The notes beneath the pieces were generated by a model. That model saw only the letters and a program-made list of their open reading frames with translations. It did not search any database and was not told the DNA's origin. From positions 1-17,098 of the forward strand of contig JAFGQQ010000444.1 in NCBI GenBank assembly GCA_016935595.1: a DNA stretch of 17,098 nucleotides, given 5' to 3'. This document shows, one piece after another, positions 14,309 through 17,098 of this stretch. This DNA is from Bacteroidales bacterium (GTDB lineage: Bacteria; Bacteroidota; Bacteroidia; Bacteroidales; UBA10428). A program made the translations under genes and the position numbers. How positions within the stretch are numbered: position 1 is the stretch's first letter; every line of letters begins with the position of its first letter.

Positions 14309-15082
14309 ATGGATATTCTTCTTTATTTAGCAATAGTTTTAGCCGGGTTTTTTGCCGGATTTATCAATATGCTTGCGGGCAGCGGATCACTACTTACCCT
14401 GCCATTACTGATTTTTACGGGTTTGCCTGCAAATGTTGCCAATGGCACGAACCGCATTGCAATTCTTTTACAAAATATAGTGGGAACTGCAAATTATAAA
14501 AAACAAAAAGTATTAAACACAAAACAGGGATTTTGGCTGGCAATTCCGGCAATTATCGGATCATTAATAGGAGCACAAATTGCTGTTGATATTAACGAAA
14601 AAATAATGGCTCAAACAATTGGAGGTTTATTATTATTCATGTTTTTTGTTATTTTATATAAACCGGAACAATGGATAAAAGGAAAGGAAGGTTATACAGA
14701 AGGTAAACCCACAATAATACAAATGGTTATTTTCTTTTTTATTGGGATATACGGAGGATTTATCCAGGCAGGAGTCGGACTATTTTTACTTGCCGGGCTG
14801 GTTATAGGCGTTGGAGCCGATCTTATTAAAGCTAATGCCCTTAAGGTTTTTATTATATTAATATATACACCTTTTGCATTGTTTATTTTTATCCTGAATA
14901 AACAGGTTAATTATGAATTAGGATTTATTTTGGCAATTGGAAATATGCTTGGAGCATATGTCGGATCGAAAGTTGCTGTAAGCTGGGGACCAAAATTTGT
15001 GAGAATTGTACTTCTTTTAGTAATTTTGTTTTCGGCATTAAAATTACTTGGAGCAATCGACTGGTTGCTGTCATTATTTTAA
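14309..15082 (+). CDS. TSUP family (TauE/SafE) membrane transport protein
   Basis: A 257-residue integral membrane protein with about eight hydrophobic segments (roughly 3-30, 42-60, 75-93, 100-117, 137-165, 177-197, 203-221 and 229-251). The internal duplication typical of the family is visible: AGFFAGFINMLAGSGSLLTL (12-31) with NGTNRIAILLQNIVGT (45-60) in the first half, and YGGFIQAGVGLFLLAGL (148-164) with KANALKVFIILIYT (174-187) in the second. Family members export or import sulfite, sulfonates or other organic anions; the substrate here is not deducible. There is no cysteine, sulfur or taurine metabolism nearby to help. It is followed after a single nucleotide by the lipid kinase gene, so the two are almost certainly cotranscribed. 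Confidence 0.9.
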   Translation: MDILLYLAIVLAGFFAGFINMLAGSGSLLTLPLLIFTGLPANVANGTNRIAILLQNIVGTANYKKQKVLNTKQGFWLAIPAIIGSLIGAQIAVDINEKIMAQTIGGLLLFMFFVILYKPEQWIKGKEGYTEGKPTIIQMVIFFFIGIYGGFIQAGVGLFLLAGLVIGVGADLIKANALKVFIILIYTPFALFIFILNKQVNYELGFILAIGNMLGAYVGSKVAVSWGPKFVRIVLLLVILFSALKLLGAIDWLLSLF

Positions 15083-15083
15083 T

Positions 15084-15470
15084 ATGGGAAAAGTAATAAA
15101 ACATAATTTTTTTACTTCAAGAAAGCAGAGCTATAATCATGCCATAATCGGCATTAAGTTGCTTTTTAAAACCCAAACAAATTTTAGAATTGAAGTGATT
15201 TGTGCCTTATTGGTTGTTATTTTTGCTTTTTTCCTGAAATTAATAATCATTGAATGGTGTTTAATATTAATTTCTATATTCTTTGTTTTTATCACAGAAG
15301 CTTTAAATACTGCACTTGAATTTGTGTCTGATGAAATTACAGAAGAACATAATGTGTTAATTAGAAATGCAAAAGATATATCGGCCGGAGCCGTGCTTTT
15401 AAGTGTAATTAGTTCAATAATTGTTGGATTGCTAATTTTTATACCTAAAATTATAGCTTTGATAAGCTAA
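15084..15470 (+). CDS. dgkA: Diacylglycerol/undecaprenol kinase, DgkA family
   Basis: A 128-residue membrane lipid kinase. The ATG at 15084, 1 nt after the TSUP stop, is preferred over an in-frame ATG at 15048 that would overlap the TSUP gene by 35 nt and add 12 residues outside family homology. Three membrane segments lie at about 37-53, 56-74 and 102-121, with a basic amphipathic N-terminus (1-35). The catalytic signature EALNTALE (72-79) supplies Glu72, Asn75 and Glu79, and AKDISAGAVL (96-105) supplies Lys97 and Asp98. Gram-positive members phosphorylate undecaprenol and the E. coli enzyme diacylglycerol; the substrate here is open. Its stop codon directly abuts that of the convergent TonB-like gene. 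Confidence 0.9.
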   Translation: MGKVIKHNFFTSRKQSYNHAIIGIKLLFKTQTNFRIEVICALLVVIFAFFLKLIIIEWCLILISIFFVFITEALNTALEFVSDEITEEHNVLIRNAKDISAGAVLLSVISSIIVGLLIFIPKIIALIS

Positions 15471-16310
15471 TTACTTAAGTTTGAAATAGTAAGTTATAGT
15501 ACCCATTTGATATGCAGGTGCATCAAGCTTGGTGTCGAATGTTGATTTCAATGCTGCATCTTTTGCAGCTTTCAATAAATTTTCATTATAAGTTGTCGAT
15601 CCTTTTATACCAGGAATAGCTTTTGTTACTTTTCCCTGCCTGTCTACAGTAACTTCAACTATTACAACGCCTTCCACCTGGTAATCATAATTTGGTTTTA
15701 TTAATGATTGAGGATTTCTGCCTTCGAGGCTTGGTTTAATACCTCCTTCTCCAACCGATGGAATATTCGAATGATTATCTGAATTGACAGAACCAACATC
15801 AACGCCCTGGTTTCCTTGTACTCCATTAATTCCTTCATCCGTTGATTCGGAATTGTTATTCTTCCCTTTTGCAAAAGCATCGGTTATCATATTGTTAATT
15901 GCTTCCTGCTGTTCTTTTTCTTTTTTCTGTCTTTCCAGTTCTTCCTTACGTTTTCTTTCTATTTCTTTTTGCCGTTCAATCTCTTTTTGTTTTTCAATTT
16001 CTTCCTGGTTTATTTTTTCTTTTTCGCCGCTTTTAATTTCAGGGGCTTCTTCATTATCCTGGGTTAAAAAGCTTTCCTCTCCCTGGTCAGGGATTTTTTC
16101 TTCGGTATTTGGTGGAATATTTTCATTTGAGAAAGACGGTTCAGTTAATCCACCTCCTGTTTCACTTGTTCCAAAGTTTACTAAAATGCCTTCTTCAGCT
16201 GGCAAGGGGAGAGGTGTGGTAAATCCAAAAAAATATAAAATAGAAATTAAGATACCATGAATGAGTATTGTGCCAATTAATCCGTTTCTATTCTTTACCA
16301 GGCCAATCAT
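15471..16310 (-). CDS. TonB-like energy transducer
   Basis: A 279-residue protein anchored by one N-terminal membrane segment (about 10-30). A long low-complexity periplasmic stretch follows: an acidic, Pro/Gly-poor part (38-100), then a highly charged predicted single alpha helix or coiled coil (about 100-137, rich in E, K, R and Q with IERQKEIERKR). A Gly/Asn/Ser-rich linker (150-200) comes next. The C-terminal domain (about 203-279) has the TonB features VEGVVIVEVTVDRQGKV, then YNENLLKAAKDAALKSTF and a final strand TITYYFKLK. TonB transmits the proton-gradient energy captured by ExbB/ExbD to outer-membrane receptors. The helical region in place of a Pro-rich TonB spacer is reminiscent of TolA. 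Its ATG overlaps the exbD stop (ATGA), so the two are translationally coupled. Confidence 0.88.
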   Translation of the reverse strand: MIGLVKNRNGLIGTILIHGILISILYFFGFTTPLPLPAEEGILVNFGTSETGGGLTEPSFSNENIPPNTEEKIPDQGEESFLTQDNEEAPEIKSGEKEKINQEEIEKQKEIERQKEIERKRKEELERQKKEKEQQEAINNMITDAFAKGKNNNSESTDEGINGVQGNQGVDVGSVNSDNHSNIPSVGEGGIKPSLEGRNPQSLIKPNYDYQVEGVVIVEVTVDRQGKVTKAIPGIKGSTTYNENLLKAAKDAALKSTFDTKLDAPAYQMGTITYYFKLK

Positions 16311-16708
16311 TGTTTTTTTATTGGGGCAGTTGCCAGTATTAGTTTGTAATTATTATCTTTAGCAATGTTCATAATTTCCACCACTTTTCCGATGGGTACA
16401 TTTTTATCAGCGTGCAGTGAAATGTATGTTTCAGGATTTTCTCCAAGTTGTTCCTTTAAAATTGTTTCTATTTGCGAAAATTCAACTTTTTGGTTTTCAA
16501 CATAATATTGAAGGTCACTGGTTATTGATACGGTTGTTAGCGGTTTTGCAGATGTCTGATGACTGCTTTGCGGTAAAAGTAACTTTAAAGCCGTGGGGTG
16601 AATTAAGGTAGAAGTGATCATGAAAAAGATCAACAAAAGAAATACAATGTCAGTCATCGATGACATGCTGAAACTCACGCTAACTTTATTAGTAGTTTTT
16701 AATGCCAT
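16307..16708 (-). CDS. exbD: Biopolymer transport protein ExbD
   Basis: A 133-residue inner-membrane protein with a short cytoplasmic N-terminus, one membrane segment (about 20-37) and a periplasmic domain (about 40-133). The family signature SMTDIVFLLLIFFMITS (17-33) contains Asp20, the proton-carrying residue of ExbD/TolR. The periplasmic part has the usual pattern, including YISLHADKNVPIGKVVEIMN (about 94-113). Together with ExbB it forms the proton-driven motor that powers TonB. It follows exbB by 39 nt and overlaps the TonB-like gene by 4 nt. TolR is an alternative name, but a TonB-like partner rather than TolB/Pal follows. Confidence 0.93.
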   Translation of the reverse strand: MALKTTNKVSVSFSMSSMTDIVFLLLIFFMITSTLIHPTALKLLLPQSSHQTSAKPLTTVSITSDLQYYVENQKVEFSQIETILKEQLGENPETYISLHADKNVPIGKVVEIMNIAKDNNYKLILATAPIKKQ

Positions 16709-16747
16709 AAAGAAATTTTTATAATTGATCCAATTATTGTACCAAAA

Positions 16748-17098
16748 TTATTTTACAGGTTCATTTAATAAATCCATAAATGCACTTGTTATAGCTTCGA
16801 GCCTGAAAACTATTTTTTCGACTTTTGCCACCAATACATTATATGCAAAATATGCCAGTATCCCTACAATTAAACCGGCAACTGTAGTAACCATAGCAGT
16901 GTAAATTCCATCCGAAAGCAAAGAAACATCAATGTTACTGCCAGCCATAGACATGTTGTAGAAAGCCCTGATCATTCCCATTACTGTCCCGAGAAAACCA
17001 ATCATAGGTGCAGCTCCTGCAACAGTAGCCAGGGTTGGCAAACCTTTTTCAAGTTTGTAAATTTCCAATTTTCCTACATTTTCGATGGCTGCGTTAAT
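16748..17098 (-). CDS. exbB: MotA/TolQ/ExbB family proton channel, C-terminal part only
   Basis: The last 116 codons of an ExbB-type protein; the frame stays open to the right edge, so the start lies outside the window (a TTG at 17068 is internal). Visible are the stretch before the second membrane helix (LEKGLPTLATVAGAAPMIG), the helix itself with GFLGTVMGMIRAF, and the third helix with DGIYTAMVTTVAGLIVGILAYFAY broken up here as AMVTTVAGLIVGI. The Thr residues in these two helices line the proton path in ExbB/TolQ. The C-terminal helix is short and ends in NEPVK. The gene heads the exbB-exbD-tonB-like unit within this window. Confidence 0.92.
   Translation of the reverse strand: MNAAIENVGKLEIYKLEKGLPTLATVAGAAPMIGFLGTVMGMIRAFYNMSMAGSNIDVSLLSDGIYTAMVTTVAGLIVGILAYFAYNVLVAKVEKIVFRLEAITSAFMDLLNEPVK

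Noticed and set aside
15048..15083. Earlier ATG for the lipid kinase, overlapping the TSUP gene
   Set aside because: The 12 extra residues are out-of-frame TSUP coding sequence, and the ATG at 15084 gives the usual DgkA-family N-terminus.
15784..16260. Ser/Phe-rich plus-strand ORF of 158 codons
   Set aside because: It is antisense to the Lys/Glu-rich helix of the TonB-like gene and its composition is explained by that.
17066..17068. TTG start for ExbB within the window
   Set aside because: The frame continues open to the edge and the protein would lack its first membrane helix, so the true start is outside.

Overview
The window reads as chromosomal, mostly housekeeping DNA of an AT-rich member of the Bacteroidota. 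The evidence is: a T9SS-type (CHU_C/gliding-motility-associated) C-terminal sorting domain; a DUF4290 gene, a family I know only from this phylum; a MurA with Asp in place of the catalytic Cys; Bacteroidota-style -7 promoter boxes (TAnnTTTG); and start codons without Shine-Dalgarno sequences. No rRNA, tRNA, CRISPR array, transposase or phage gene was seen. I cannot place it below phylum with confidence; the gene content is compatible with Bacteroidales or Marinilabiliales-like lineages.

Layout. (1) 1-323, +: the 3' end of a TIGR02757/DUF2400 gene, convergent with the next block across a small hairpin. (2) 409-4538, all minus: grpE, dnaJ, then an ABC exporter ATPase and its ABC-2 permease (NatA/NatB type). 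(3) 4539-4892: a 354-nt gap with an inverted pair of degenerate 8-nt-period arrays. (4) 4893-9188, all minus: uvrD/pcrA helicase, DUF4290, murA, tightly spaced. (5) 9468-10922, +: a secreted PKD-like/CHU_C protein, convergent with (6) an RluB/RsuA-type pseudouridine synthase (minus, 10954-11766). (7) 11885-12694, +: an unrecognised exported protein that I read as a degenerate alpha/beta-hydrolase fold, followed by a GlmM-type phosphoglucosamine mutase (12735-14120). (8) 14309-15470, +: a TSUP (TauE/SafE) membrane protein and a DgkA-type lipid kinase, 1 nt apart. (9) 15471-17098, minus: ExbB (cut by the window edge), ExbD and a TonB-like protein, whose stop codon abuts that of the lipid kinase.

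How the genes fit together. GrpE and DnaJ are co-chaperones of DnaK. GlmM (GlcN-6-P to GlcN-1-P) and MurA (first committed step after UDP-GlcNAc) feed peptidoglycan synthesis, and the DgkA-type enzyme may phosphorylate diacylglycerol or undecaprenol. ExbB, ExbD and TonB use the proton gradient to energise outer-membrane transport. The CHU_C protein would be exported by Sec and then by T9SS.

I found no clear new defence, mobile or biosynthetic system. The observations most worth a second look are the 8-nt-period intergenic arrays (three sites, two sequence types), the exported hydrolase-like protein with a ruined nucleophile elbow, the lysine-rich insertion inside the CHU_C sorting domain, and the Cys-to-Asp MurA.
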